Assembly: GCA_940337035.1 (NCBI GenBank)
Contig: CALNHX010007476.1
Span: 1-64,000 of the forward strand
Direction: 5' to 3'
Source: Agriotes lineatus
Lineage: Eukaryota; Arthropoda; Insecta; Coleoptera; Elateridae
Length of the DNA stretch: 64,000 nt
A program made the translations under genes and the position numbers. Below, piece by piece: positions 54,624-64,000 of the stretch (the stretch's first letter is position 1; each line of letters begins with the position of its first letter). Below the pieces are notes generated by a model that saw nothing but the letters and a program-made list of their open reading frames with translations, did not search any database and was not told the DNA's origin.

Positions 54624-54792
54624 TTCGTACGCCTCTGGCGTGAATTTTGTACGCTTCTGGTACGCGGACCCAACGGGTCAACTATCTGTGATATTTCAGG
54701 CAAGATGCTACGCGTGGTAGCCTTACTACTTGCAGAATCTGAAATATTCTTTAATGATAAAACCCTTTCGCACGCCTCTGGCGCGAATTTGT
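54624..54792 (-). repeat. Duplicated pol fragment flanked by direct repeats in the BEL-2 leader
   Basis: About 85 bp (54667-54752) are a diverged copy of the pol segment at 51660-51745. The minus strand encodes SSKATTRSILPEISQIVDPL here and SSKATKRSILSEISQIFDPL in pol. It lies between two copies of a 25-bp direct repeat (ACGCCTCTGGCGYGAATTT near 54631 and 54772). Same orientation as pol. Confidence 0.8.
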
Positions 54793-55370
54793 TTATAACG
54801 CAGACAGCGCTTGCTAACAACGCGAGAAACTTGTAGCTTACGACGCAGAAAACGACCCCGGTACAACGCGGGATGATTAACTTGTAACTGCAGTATAAAA
54901 CATGCAGGGGATATCGCTAACAAACGTAATAGCTTGGCATTTCACGCAATTAAAATGTTTATATGACTCATAAACCATTTGTTTACGCAATAATACACAG
55001 CTGAAATTAAGCACACATGCAAACACAGACGAAATAAACCAAATTTATGCATAGGAAAATCAGGCTTACATTGATATTGGTGTGTGCCGCCTTGCCGGTT
55101 TTCTGTTCCTACTACCGTCTGGCTTGCAGCTGCAATGCCCACGTGCACGAACTTGGCGTTGATAGCACCGTCTGCTGTCTTCCTTCCACTCGTTACGGGC
55201 ACCGCATGTGCCCTCTTCGTTCCACGCGTTGCTGCGAATATGAACGCTGCTTCCTTGCGGCCGATTGCATGCGATGCAATACAAACTGAATATGCTTTTG
55301 TACTTGCCAATGACCAATGTTGTCGAATGCTGTCGCTGTTGACTGGACTCGCAATGACCTAATGTGGTTT
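54793..55370 (-). other. BEL-2 leader (5' untranslated region)
   Basis: Non-coding on the element's sense strand as far as can be seen. On the opposite strand a frame of 80 codons at 55047-55289 starts with a signal-peptide-like segment and contains 12 cysteines; it may be chance. Confidence 0.5.
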
Positions 55371-55390
55371 AATCCGGGTCTGTAGGACCA
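55371..55390 (-). promoter_or_regulatory. BEL-2 primer-binding site
   Basis: The minus strand TGGTCCTACAGACCCGGATT begins one base inside the 5' LTR. TGGTCCT and CCGGATT match the tRNA-Tyr complement used by BEL-1, but the middle differs, so the primer tRNA is uncertain. Confidence 0.6.
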
Positions 55391-55391
55391 A

Positions 55392-55748
55392 TGTTTGAGC
55401 ACTAATCAGGATCGAAGGTACAATGTTTGTAGCCTTCTCAGTTTTTCGCTATCTGGAAAACCGCTGATCGCCAGCTCGCCTTGGAATTTGTGGACTGTAT
55501 GATTGTAGGTTTCACTGAATTATACACACGTTGAAAAACTAAGGTAGTAATTTATTGCCATAAATTAACACGAACAGTTTAACATTTACAAAGAATTAGC
55601 TTTCGGAGTGCGGACCGGTTTGCATGCTGCCACTTTGACAGATGAAACGTAAGTGTTTTTAGAATCGGAAGCCGGCCCGGCAGTCTACTGCGCACAGTAT
55701 GAATTCAGAATGTAAGAGAGGCGGCAAAAGTTTATAAAGTCCTTAACA
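55392..55748 (-). repeat. BEL-2 5' LTR (357 bp)
   Basis: Same length as the 3' LTR and identical except at one position. It ends CTTAACA next to the target duplication CTTAT. Confidence 0.95.
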
Positions 55749-55753
55749 CTTAT

Positions 55754-57326
55754 AAAAAAATTTAACGTTAAAATGGATTTTTTCGAAATATCGGAAATTG
55801 ACGTGTTAAAGGTTATTACTACTATTAAAACTAAAGCTACTGGCTGTGATGGTATTAGTATTGGTATGATAGAAATGTCTTGTCCTTTTCTGTTGCCATT
55901 TATTACCCATATAATTAATTTCTGTTTAATAAATAACGTTTGTCCAGATACATGGAAATGTGCCAACGTCATTCCGCTTCCAAAAATTAGTCAATCTAAG
56001 GATTTTAAAGACCTCCGCCCTATCAGCATCTTGCCGGTATTTTCGAAGATTTTTGAGAAAATTTTAGTTCAACAAATTAACCAACATCTTAATCTACATG
56101 ACATTTTACCACATACTCAATCTGGTTTTAGGGCTGGTTACAGTTGCACAACTAGGCTGTTAAATATTACTGATGATATTCTATCTGCTATCGATGCCAA
56201 TAAGTTATCGGTAGTTGTGCTTCTGGACTACTCTAAAGCATTTGATACGATTAACCACATTACTTTGATTGCTCTATTACATTTTATTGGTTTTAGCAAT
56301 AATGCTACTTCTCTTATTAAAAATTATTTAAGTAACAGATCTCAGAAAGTTATTTTAAATAAAAAATAGTCTACTCCATGTGCTGTACTTGCTGGTGTTC
56401 CACAAGGCTCAGTTCTTGGTCCTCTTTTGTATTCAATATATTCGTGTTGTTTTTTTAAGGCTCTGAGATATTGCAAATATAATATATATGCAGATGATAC
56501 ACAATTATTGTATAGTTTCTTCCCGAACGATGTAGATGCTGCTATTCGGTTAGTCTGTTCAGATATAGATACTTTAATCAAAACTTCGGAGGCACATAAT
56601 TTAAAAATTAATGCAAATAAAACTGTAGTTTTACTTTTTGGTAATAATAAAATAAGGGAAACATATGAAGACAGAATTTCCATTAAAGTTAAAGATGTTA
56701 ATATCAAAATTTCCAAATGCGCTAAGAATCTAGGATTATTTATTGATTCAAAATTATCATTTAGAGATCACATCGCAAATACTATTAAAAAAGCATTTTC
56801 TAACTTGAAACTGATATATAGCTACAGACATTGTTTAAATTGAAAAATTAAAATATTGCTTTGTGACTCATTGGTCCTATCACAATTTAATTACTGCGAT
56901 TCTGTGTATGGACCCTGCCTTGATAGTATAGATTCTAAAAGGATTCAAAGAATTCAAAATTCATGTTTGAGGCTAATTTTTGGAATTAGAAAATATGAAT
57001 CTGTTTCTTCCAAGATAAGTGAGGTAAAATGGCTTAACATGAACAACAGAAGAACTCTACATGCATTATGTTTATTTCACAAAATTATTACTACTGAAAC
57101 TCCTCCATACCTTTTTAATAAAATTAAGTTTACTTCTACTAGTCATTCATTTGATCTTAGAAATAAAAATCTAATTGCTATTCCATTGCACAAGTCTCAA
57201 CTGTGTAAACGATCATTTAGTTATAATATTGCCAGTTCTTATAATAGTTCACCTAAAAAATTTAAATCTTTTTCATTATCTAATTTTAAACTGCATCTCT
57301 GTTGCTTCTTAATGGGTAGACAATAA
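55754..57326 (+). pseudogene. LINE B reverse transcriptase and C-terminal region
   Basis: A single reading frame from 55773 to 57326 interrupted only by two nonsense codons (56367-56369 and 56841-56843) and one short spacer. RT motifs: KDLRPISILPVFSKIFEK, GFRAGYSCTTRLL, VVLLDYSKAFDTINH, AGVPQGSVLGPLLYSIY and the catalytic YADDTQLLYSF (near 56488). The C-terminal domain has SCLRLIFGIRKYESVS and RSFSYNIASSYNSSP. A 3' untranslated region of about 290 bp follows. With so few lesions, this copy is the best reference for the LINE A/B family here. Confidence 0.92.
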
Positions 57327-57632
57327 TGTTTTTTTTTTGCTTGAGTATTATTTGATTTTTTTCAGCAGCTCCCAGCTAAACTAAACCACTGAACGATTGT
57401 CCTTGCTTCTCTTTTATTTTCTTTCTTTCTTTCCTTATTTTTTTTTTAATTCTAATATAATTTTATTTTTATTTTCACATTTTGTATGGGGTTAAGTGGT
57501 AGAACAGACTGCTATTAATTTAGCATGTCTGAACTTCGCCCCTTTGAACCTTGTTACCCAGTTACTATGTAAATTATGTTACTTATATTTTCTTTGGTTG
57601 GTTCAATAAACGGCATTATTATTATAGATCTC

Positions 57633-58095
57633 AGATTCTTGAATACCTTTCCAAAGGATGACAATTTAAACCCACAGAGAATTAATGAATTAGATTGTAG
57701 ATGAAAGCAATTTATTTGTTTTTCCTGTCAGTCATTAGTAAGTAGTAGTAGACATGTTATAAATTCAAACACAATATTCTCGGCGATTTTGACCATGAGT
57801 TGGGTTAATAAACCCTATTTGAAATTAGCTCTATCAGGTTCTATTGGATAAATGAGATTCACGTGTTGCGCCTCACGATGAGGCCTGTCTAGACGGCCGC
57901 AGATATAGATAGGGTGTAGTTTATCCAACTTAAAAATAAGTTCTTCAGACAATCGCCGGGTGGCCCATGTATATCAGTGAAATTCCCGTTTGTTTTTGAC
58001 AAATAGAAAATGTAGTTTAACTTCAGCCGATTGCTAGTTATAAATTACTAAATACGTGAAATTATTAAGCAACCTTTGGTTGTTTGCTAGTTACG
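57633..58095. other. No gene seen
   Basis: Spacer between LINE B and the next LINE fragment. Nothing recognised. Confidence 0.35.
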
Positions 58096-58580
58096 AAATA
58101 ATAATAATAATAATAATAATTTTCGCTTTTGTTGTTAAGAAACAAACGGCGGACTTCAGCAAGATCTAAATTTTGCTGCTCTTCCACTAAACCGTATAAC
58201 AAAAGTAAAACCAATTGTAAAACTAAACCAACATCATACATACCTATTTGCTTGTTACAGTTACCCAGATGCATGGCCATCAAACCATTAAACATTTACT
58301 TAAGAACACATATGAAAAGTAGTTTTTATTAGTAAGAAAGATTCGAATCGTTTCCTTAAATTTAGGAGAGAGGCATTTGAAATGTAGCGGTAAAGAGTTA
58401 TAGAACTTAACAACGTTATACGAGAATGACCTTGTATAACTATAGAGCGTCTCAGGGTGACAAGACAGCGTGTAGAGGATAGGGAATGCTTTCCTTATCG
58501 AAATTTCGCTCCGCGTTACCAGTTCTATGCAACGGGCGATGGTATAAGTTCTCACGTAAAATTTTAATTCAGAAAGCATA
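58096..58580 (-). pseudogene. LINE fragment: 3' end with (ATT)n tail
   Basis: The minus-strand frame 58280-58579 contains TRSFSYNVVKFYNSLPLHFK, matching the C-terminal tail of LINE A and LINE B. A 3' untranslated region leads to an ATT microsatellite at 58097-58120. It is heavily 5'-truncated. Confidence 0.8.
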
Positions 58581-58630
58581 ATTTGTAGTTCAGATTAAAC
58601 AGTTTAAGAAAGCATAATTTGTAATTCAGA
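58571..58630. repeat. Two-copy direct repeat, 36-bp period
   Basis: AGAAAGCATAATTTGTAGTT at 58571 recurs at 58607 with one change. It lies at the 5' edge of the LINE fragment. Confidence 0.7.
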
Positions 58631-59180
58631 AACCATTATTTATACAGGGTGATTTATAATAGGTGTAAAAAACTTTTCCAACTTGTTTGGGAAGTAATTT
58701 TAAGATAAAAATGTTGTATGGACATAGGTCATCTTCCAATTAGTTACAGAACTACAACAGATTTAAATTTTATTGAATTAGTAATGTTTATTAAAAAAAA
58801 ATTTAAACATAAGTATGGGGTGTTAGTGCCTCACCATTATTATTAAGAGAATTAAATATCATTGTAAACAAACTTAAATCTTTGGTTTAACGTCTGCGGT
58901 ATGCATCAAATTGGTTCTTAATTACAGCCATAATGAGGGTAACAAATTTCTACTTCCAAAAGTTTGAGTGACTCATAACTACTGTCTAATGCAAAATAAA
59001 TTAATAAGCAATTAGGGTAATTTTTGTACAAAATATGTTTAGTCTTCATTCTGTTTTCAGAGCGTGTTGACATTTTCCAGTTGCGATTATTTTTGCATAA
59101 TTTTCTATACTTTTACCTATTGTTATTACTTTTATTGTTATTTATTGTTAATTTGACAGCTCAATAGAAGACATTGTTAA

Positions 59181-59486
59181 ATGGAAACGTGGACAATTTT
59201 GCAAGTTTCAGAAAAGCAAATACTAATGAATCTTCTCAGTTACCATTTAAATCAGACTAACGATTTGATATCCAATATAATCAAAAAAGTGTCCGAAATG
59301 AGTGGCGTAGGCGAAAAGAAAGCTTTACATCGTGAGACAAGAGTGCACTTCATCAGCTGGACTACTTCCTCCAAGAGAAAGGCCCAAAAAGCGCAAAATT
59401 GTTACATTTCGTGAAAACAAATATGACGGAGAAATGAAGAGTGAAATTCGCAGAATAGTGCACCAGTTTTATCGGGAAAATATACC
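59181..59486 (+). pseudogene. Tc1-like transposase, N-terminal DNA-binding part
   Basis: Starts at an ATG at 59181 in one frame (LLSYHLNQTNDLISNIIKKV, helix-turn-helix-like) and switches frame near 59340 to RPKKRKIVTFRENKYDGEM and IRRIVHQFYRENIP. It stops at the RTE insertion. The protein resumes at 60820 after one copy of the duplicated TATACC. Confidence 0.75.
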
Positions 59487-60819
59487 ACTATTTAAAAAAG
59501 GTGATAAGTTCACGTGTGACAACCTACCGCGGTATAACTTTATTAAATGTAGCCTATAAGATATTCTCTAACATATTCTACAATCGTTTGGTTAAGTATG
59601 CAGAGCAACAATTGGGTGACTATCAAAATGGTTCAGGCCAAATCGATCGACAACAGATAGCATTTTTATCACTAGACAAACCATGGAAAAAGCATACGAG
59701 TACAATATCGAATTACACAACTTGTTTATTGACTTTAGACAGGCATTTAATAAAGTGAAGAGAGGCAAGATAATATAAAGGTTAAAAGATCTCGGAATAC
59801 CAAAGAAGCTTATTATACTTGTGTGCATGACGTTACAGGTGTCCAAAGCAAGGGTACTAATTCAACAACAGTTTTCAGACCAGCTCGCGATAAACACTGG
59901 AGTAAGGCTGGGTGATGCCCTTTCATCGATGGTATTTAATCTAATGTTGGAGTCAGCAATAAGAAAAATAGATGTTAAAAGAAATTTCAGAACCAAAATG
60001 ATCCATATCAATGCATACGCAGATGACCTCGTCTTAACAAGTAGAAGCATGAACGAGCTCAAAATAGTGTTTAGAAAACTGGAGATGGAAGCAAAAGAGG
60101 TTGGCCTGATCGTAAACGAGAAAAAACTAAACTTGAGAATTAACAAAGGTGAAAACCAGCTGCAGAATCTAAAAATAGGAAATTACAATTTCGAAGGGGT
60201 AGGCGAGGTCGTATACTTAGGTTCACAACTAAACACCACAAATAACACTAGCGAGGGAATAACAAGGCGCATTCAGAATGGAAACAAAATTTATGTTATG
60301 TACAAGAATCTGATGAAATCGAAATATTGCAACGTGCATCCAAATGGAAGGTGTAATAAGTCAGTGATAAGGCCAGTGATGATCTACGGGTGCGAGACGT
60401 GGTCGTTAACAATAAGAGACCAAACGCGCTACGAACTGCAGAAAGAGCCATAATGAGGAGGATATGGGGCACAATGCAAGAAATGAATGGCCCGCGGCGT
60501 AGAACGAACGTGGAATTAAACGTGCTAATAAGTAATGCAGATATAGTGCGTCTTGTGAAAGCACAAAGACTCAGGTGGTTGGGGCATGTCGAGCGGATGG
60601 CGAGTGACAGGGCAGTAAAAAGTGTTTTGGAATGGAGACCGAACTACGGAAGGACCAGGGGAAGACCCAAGGAAAGATGGCTAGACGGTGTCCAGCGGGA
60701 CTTGCGAACCTTAGGGGTGCTCAACTGGAGACGAGTCGCACAGGACAGAGCCCGGTGGAACAACGTTGTAAAGGAGGCTAAAATCCACAAAGGATTGTAA
60801 CGCCGGTTAAGTAAGTAAG
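59487..60819 (+). mobile_element. RTE-like LINE fragment inserted in the transposase
   Basis: Flanked by the perfect 6-bp duplication TATACC (59481-59486, 60820-60825) and ending in a (GTAA)3-type tail. It carries the RT domain in several phases: YRGITLLNVAYKIFSN (near 59530), a degenerate RT core with GVRLGDALSSMVFNLMLE (near 59905) and NAYADDLVLTSRS (near 60012). The C-terminal region follows: VMIYGCETWSLTIRDQ, RLRWLGHVERMASDRAVKSV and GRPKERWLDGVQRDLRTLGV. Frame changes occur near 59600, 59760 and 60410. It is 5'-truncated and distinct from the copy at 20.6 kb. Confidence 0.9.
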
Positions 60820-61593
60820 TATACCGCATACAATAAATTCTGTGTTAGCAGCAGTAAATGGCAATGCACATTTGCCTAATTTTTCTTGCGCAACAATGTA
60901 TCGCATACTGAGCGAGATGGACCTTGTGTATGAAAAGCGTGGCAGAAATCTATTTACATTGAAAAGCAAGAAACAATCTCTTGGCGTCATCGCTATTTAC
61001 GCGAAATTCGTAATAATTATGAAGTTGGATACAATATCGTGTATTTGGATGAATAGTGGGTAAATATCGGACATGGTGTATGGAAAGAATGGGTCGATAT
61101 ATCGATTAAATCGCATCTGGATGCATTTATTCGTGGATTGACCACAGGTTTCAAAGCTCCTACAACTCATGGTCCACGATTTTCCTGTTACATGCAGGAT
61201 GCAAAAACGGGTTTATTGATGGAGCAGAGCTGCCTTTTTTGGCTAAGAAAAATACCCAAAATTGGATGGACCACCTTCGAAAAGTGGTTCGAACATCAGT
61301 TGATTCCGAATCTACCAGAAAAAACAGTTGTTGTTATGGACAATGCGTTTTACCACAGCAGAAAGCAAATTTCGAAACAGTACTTCAAATAATGCCGAAC
61401 TTCAGGCATGGCTTCGGTCTAACGATTTATTTTTTCAAGAGGACTATTTAAAAAAAGATTTGTTGGAAATAGTCAATACTATCAAACGAAACTATGATGG
61501 GTACAATGGGCACAATGTAAAGATCTTGCGACTCCCGCCCTACCATTGCAAACTGAATCCTATAGAATTGGTGTGGAGTGAAGTAAAAAGGTA
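60820..61593 (+). pseudogene. Tc1-like transposase, DDE catalytic core
   Basis: Reads LPNFSCATMYRILSEMDLVY, then after a frame change near 60955 YNIVYLDE (first catalytic Asp), immediately followed by a TAG stop. Next come WVDISIKSHLDAFIRGLTTG and TVVVMDNAFYHSRKQ (second Asp, near 61340). After another frame change near 61390, RLPPYHCKLNPIELVWSEVK holds the third acidic residue (near 61560). It is broken by the 297-bp insertion at 61594. Confidence 0.88.
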
Positions 61594-61890
61594 TTTAATT
61601 TAAATATTGCGATAAACACTGTTTAATTTTGCCATTTATTGAATGTTAATGCAGCAAAAGCTTTCAAAATGTCATCTAAATTAATTTTAATGTTGTCAAA
61701 GATCGACACCCAAGATATTATAAATACATAATTAAATTAAACATCACATGCTTAATTAGATTATTGTCCATAATTTTGTTATTTTGAAATTATAACGTTT
61801 CCAAGATTTATCACCATATTTTTTAATTATTTATTATTAATCTTTAAGAAGTAAATTTAATGCACAATTCAGCTTATTTTTTTTTCATTT
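61594..61890. mobile_element. 297-bp AT-rich insertion in the transposase
   Basis: Flanked by the 6-bp duplication AAGGTA (61588-61593, 61891-61896). The transposase resumes directly after it. No terminal inverted repeats and no coding sequence are visible. Confidence 0.6.
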
Positions 61891-61896
61891 AAGGTA

Positions 61897-62139
61897 CGTA
61901 GCCGGACCATAACACGAATTTTAAGAAGAATGAAGTCCGAAATTTAATCAGTAAAGCATATTTGCGAGTTACGCCAGGAAAATGGAATAACTTACGTAAA
62001 TCACGTAATAGCAACAGAACGGACAAGGTGGGAAGTCGATAATTTGTTAGAAGATATAGAACCAATTATTATAAATATAAATGATGCAGATAATGATAGT
62101 GACATTAATAGTGAAGTGAACAATAGTGACAGCGAGTAG
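61897..62139 (+). pseudogene. Tc1-like transposase, C-terminal tail
   Basis: Continues HNTNFKKNEVRNLISKAYL, shifts frame near 61980, then reads ATERTRWEVDNLLEDIEPII followed by an Asp/Asn/Ser-rich acidic tail (DADNDSDINSEVNNSDSE) and a stop at 62137-62139. The acidic C-terminus is usual for this insect transposase group. Confidence 0.75.
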
Positions 62140-62800
62140 TGACACACAAATTGTAGAATTTTTAAAATTTATAATTAAAAATTATAATCAGTTACTGTTT
62201 TTTCCAATTTCTATTTTAAATGTGTAAACTCGATTGCCGTGAAACACATATTCGTTTTATTTATTTTTACCGGCTATTAAATCCACTAAATTTGGGGAAC
62301 TTTATGCTTATTATAACCTAATTTTATTAATTTATTAAAAGACTATGACAAGTTCCGATTAAAAGAAATATGTGTTTGCGATAACGGATATCCTACTGTA
62401 CGTAATTGTTTTGTTCATAAACTTGTTGGAATGCCACTGACAAAACTTACCAGTTAATGAGGAATTATGGTTAAGCTGTCTCTATTACAATAACCGGATT
62501 TATTTGTCTGTGATCGGTGCGTTTTTTAACAGAACACTTTTGTGGAGACATGGCATCGCTGTTTGTTGCTCTTTGCCAAAAGGCCCTGTACTGTCTAGTC
62601 ACCCTGAGACGCAGTATAGCTGTTTTGTGATACGGCGGTGTGAGCAGATCCTTATTCCTTACATTGATATTATGGATATCACTACGGAAACTGATTTTTT
62701 AATAAAGATACCGTGGTGTTTTGAAATTAATAACATTATAAAATAATGTATATAAATGTAATATCCATCTATCTGACATGATGTTGAACCAATGTATTTC
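62140..62800. other. No complete gene; possible short LINE scrap
   Basis: AT-rich. A stretch near 62595-62620 (SSHPETQYS on plus) resembles SCHPETLYS of the LINE tail at 58.4 kb and could be a tiny remnant. Nothing else was recognised. Confidence 0.3.
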
Positions 62801-62806
62801 TCGAAG

Positions 62807-62925
62807 TTAATGCGACACATGATCACTCCTTTTCAAACCAAAAATAAGTCTCAGACAGCAGTTTTCAATTCGTTGTACCTTAGCAGAGTCGGTGCCATCC
62901 AAGGACGGTGTCGCAAATATTAAAA
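62807..62925 (-). pseudogene. LINE C-terminal scrap
   Basis: The minus-strand frame reads AKVQRIENCCLRLIFGLKRS, close to RIQRIQNSCLRLIFGIRKYE in LINE B. Only about 35 codons remain. Confidence 0.65.
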
Positions 62926-62970
62926 TGAGAAAGGAGTAGACACTCCGGCAAAATAATTTATATATATATA

Positions 62971-63552
62971 CAGGGTGTATACGAATTCGACCGACAAATT
63001 TTGAGTGCATATTTCTCTCACTAAATACAGCCTAAAATATTAGACAACCTTGATCCTTATCTGCAAGATAAACTCTGCACAGGTCAAAACACTTCAAAAA
63101 ACCCTATGAATTTTTCAACATTTATTTTATTAAATAAAATAAAAATTAGAAGAAATCCATTAGCTTGAATATTAAGAATAAAATTTATTATCAGCTATGG
63201 CCTTGCTATCTTCTTTAAAGAATTCTGGAGTTCCAAAAACCATTAAAAATTAGTGTTCCTACACATTACACGCATTCAAATCTCCAAACTTGAATATTTT
63301 ATTTCCACTGGTAGTCTGATTAATTAAATGTCATGTTTCATATGTACCTAATGTCATTAATTAATTTGTATAGTTCGATATTTGAGTAAAATTTCATTCG
63401 ACAATTTCAATGTTAGATTAAAAGAAAAGTCACAAAAGAGGTCTAACTTTGAAATGAAAGAAGATTGGTTATAAGTATACGAACAATTTAGGTACATCTT
63501 TAGGCAGTAAATACACCCTCGAAGTTTGTCGGTCGAATTCGTATACACCCTG
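62971..63552. mobile_element. Short terminal-inverted-repeat element (MITE), 582 bp
   Basis: Begins CAGGGTGTATACGAATTCGA and ends with its exact complement. The inverted repeats are perfect for 28 bp and continue with two mismatches to about 35 bp. It sits in a (TA)n tract, fitting a TA-targeting mariner/Tc1-type non-autonomous element. No transposase frame inside. Confidence 0.9.
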
Positions 63553-63582
63553 TGTATATGTATATATATATATATATGTATA
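63553..63582. repeat. (TA)n-rich tract
   Basis: TA dinucleotides with occasional TG; probable insertion target of the adjoining MITE (the left flank is also TA). Confidence 0.85.
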
Positions 63583-63784
63583 TGTACTTATGTGTATTTA
63601 TATTTTTAAAGTCCGCATCATTTTTTTCTACTACAACCGCGCATTAAGTTTTAGTACAAACTGCTGACACTAACATCCCAACACTGCCAGTGGCCACTAC
63701 CATTCTGCGAACAAGTGCAGCGCGGCAGTGATATTAACCCACGTAATATTATACCCATTTTGTTTCCCCAAATCCAACTAGGTA
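63583..63784. other. No gene seen
   Basis: Nothing recognised. It may belong to the tandem repeat that follows. Confidence 0.3.
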
Positions 63785-64000
63785 ACAAAACTCTCTTAAA
63801 AAATACAATCGATCTGTAGAAAGTCTCCAAACAGCGAATTTTACACAAATATTCGCATTAAAGTTATTCTTATAATTCTAACTTTTTTTCCATTTTGCAA
63901 CCCCCAAAACGACCTGGGCTGCAAAACTCCCACACCCCGAATTCTCTTGAAAAATACAATCGACCGGCATAAAATCTCTAAACAGCGAATTTCAAACAAA
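63785..64000. repeat. Partial tandem repeat, about 151-bp period
   Basis: TCTCTTAAAAAATACAATCG at 63792 recurs as TCTCTTGAAAAATACAATCG at 63943, and the following TAAACAGCGAATTT-like block also repeats. The second copy runs off the window end, so this may be the edge of a satellite array. Confidence 0.6.

Larger units (their letters stand above)
48879..55748 (-). mobile_element. BEL-2: young BEL/Pao LTR retrotransposon, inserted in LINE B
   Basis: A 6,870-bp element on the minus strand with a perfect 5-bp target duplication CTTAT (48874-48878, 55749-55753). The two 357-bp LTRs differ at one position by eye, and the gag-pol frame has no stop or frameshift. No envelope gene. This is the best candidate for a recently mobile element in the window. 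Confidence 0.96.
48327..57622 (+). mobile_element. LINE B: CR1/Jockey-like LINE, split by BEL-2
   Basis: A 5'-truncated element flanked by a perfect 10-bp duplication TATAGATCTC (48317-48326 and 57623-57632). Pieces are 48327-48878 and 55754-57622, about 2.4 kb together. It ends with AATAAACGGC followed by a short ATT tail. It belongs to the same family as LINE A and like it was hit by a BEL/Pao element. Confidence 0.9.
58645..62139 (+). mobile_element. Tc1/mariner-like DNA transposon, inactive and twice interrupted
   Basis: Contains a transposase pseudogene in three pieces. A CAGGGTGATTTATAAT sequence at 58645, preceded by TATA, looks like a Tc1/mariner 5' terminus. I found no matching 3' terminus, so the right end given here is only the stop codon. 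It is interrupted by an RTE fragment (59487-60819) and a 297-bp insert (61594-61890). Confidence 0.7.

Noticed and set aside
58097..58120. Independent ATT microsatellite
   Set aside because: It is the 3' tail of the adjoining LINE fragment.
62504..62746. 80-codon plus-strand frame as a gene
   Set aside because: It has no recognisable domain. A short piece resembles the LINE tail, so it is probably remnant or chance sequence.

Overview
This window looks like transposable-element-dense intergenic DNA from an insect, possibly a beetle. That is inferred only from the element mix: BEL/Pao and Ty3/gypsy LTR retrotransposons, CR1/Jockey-like and RTE-like non-LTR retrotransposons, a Tc1-like DNA transposon, a Crypton-like tyrosine recombinase remnant and several foldback repeats. 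I recognise no host gene, tRNA, rRNA or CRISPR array. Nearly all coding sequence is retroelement sequence, and most of it is broken.

Layout. 1-5.5 kb: a decayed LINE reverse transcriptase (minus), several hairpin repeats and a Crypton-like recombinase fragment (minus). 5.56-19.51 kb: LINE A (plus), split near its 3' end by BEL-1, an 11.3 kb BEL/Pao element (7697-18997, minus, 5-bp duplication TATAC). BEL-1 carries gag, pol and a degraded envelope-like gene, and is itself interrupted by a 1.75 kb solo LTR of the Gypsy-A family (14767-16514, 4-bp duplication AGTT). 20.55-21.58 kb: a truncated RTE-like LINE. 23.6-28.2 kb: Gypsy-B (minus), with an intact 1112-residue pol and a gag cut off by the next element. 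28.25-38.16 kb: Gypsy-A (minus), with long LTRs, gag and a nearly intact pol. 40.04-46.9 kb: Gypsy-C (plus), heavily mutated, with short LTRs and other repeats inside it.

48.33-57.62 kb: LINE B (plus, 10-bp target duplication), split by BEL-2 (48879-55748, minus, 5-bp duplication CTTAT). BEL-2 is the freshest element here: its two 357-bp LTRs differ at one position by eye and its gag-pol frame is fully open. 58.6-62.14 kb: a Tc1-like transposase pseudogene, interrupted by an RTE fragment (6-bp duplication TATACC) and by a 297-bp insert (6-bp duplication AAGGTA). 62.97-63.55 kb: a short terminal-inverted-repeat element in a TA-rich site. The window ends in a partial tandem repeat.

The genes do not form a cellular pathway. 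Each cluster is the gag, protease, reverse transcriptase, RNase H, integrase or envelope module of one element, and the nesting gives a relative history: LINE A, then BEL-1, then the Gypsy-A solo LTR; and LINE B, then BEL-2. The most unusual observations are the envelope-like gene in BEL-1 (in frame with pol, with a furin-like site), the pol fragment duplicated in the BEL-2 leader, the primer-site-like array in the Gypsy-A leader, the mismatched LTRs of Gypsy-A, and the recombinase fragment that has lost its catalytic tyrosine.
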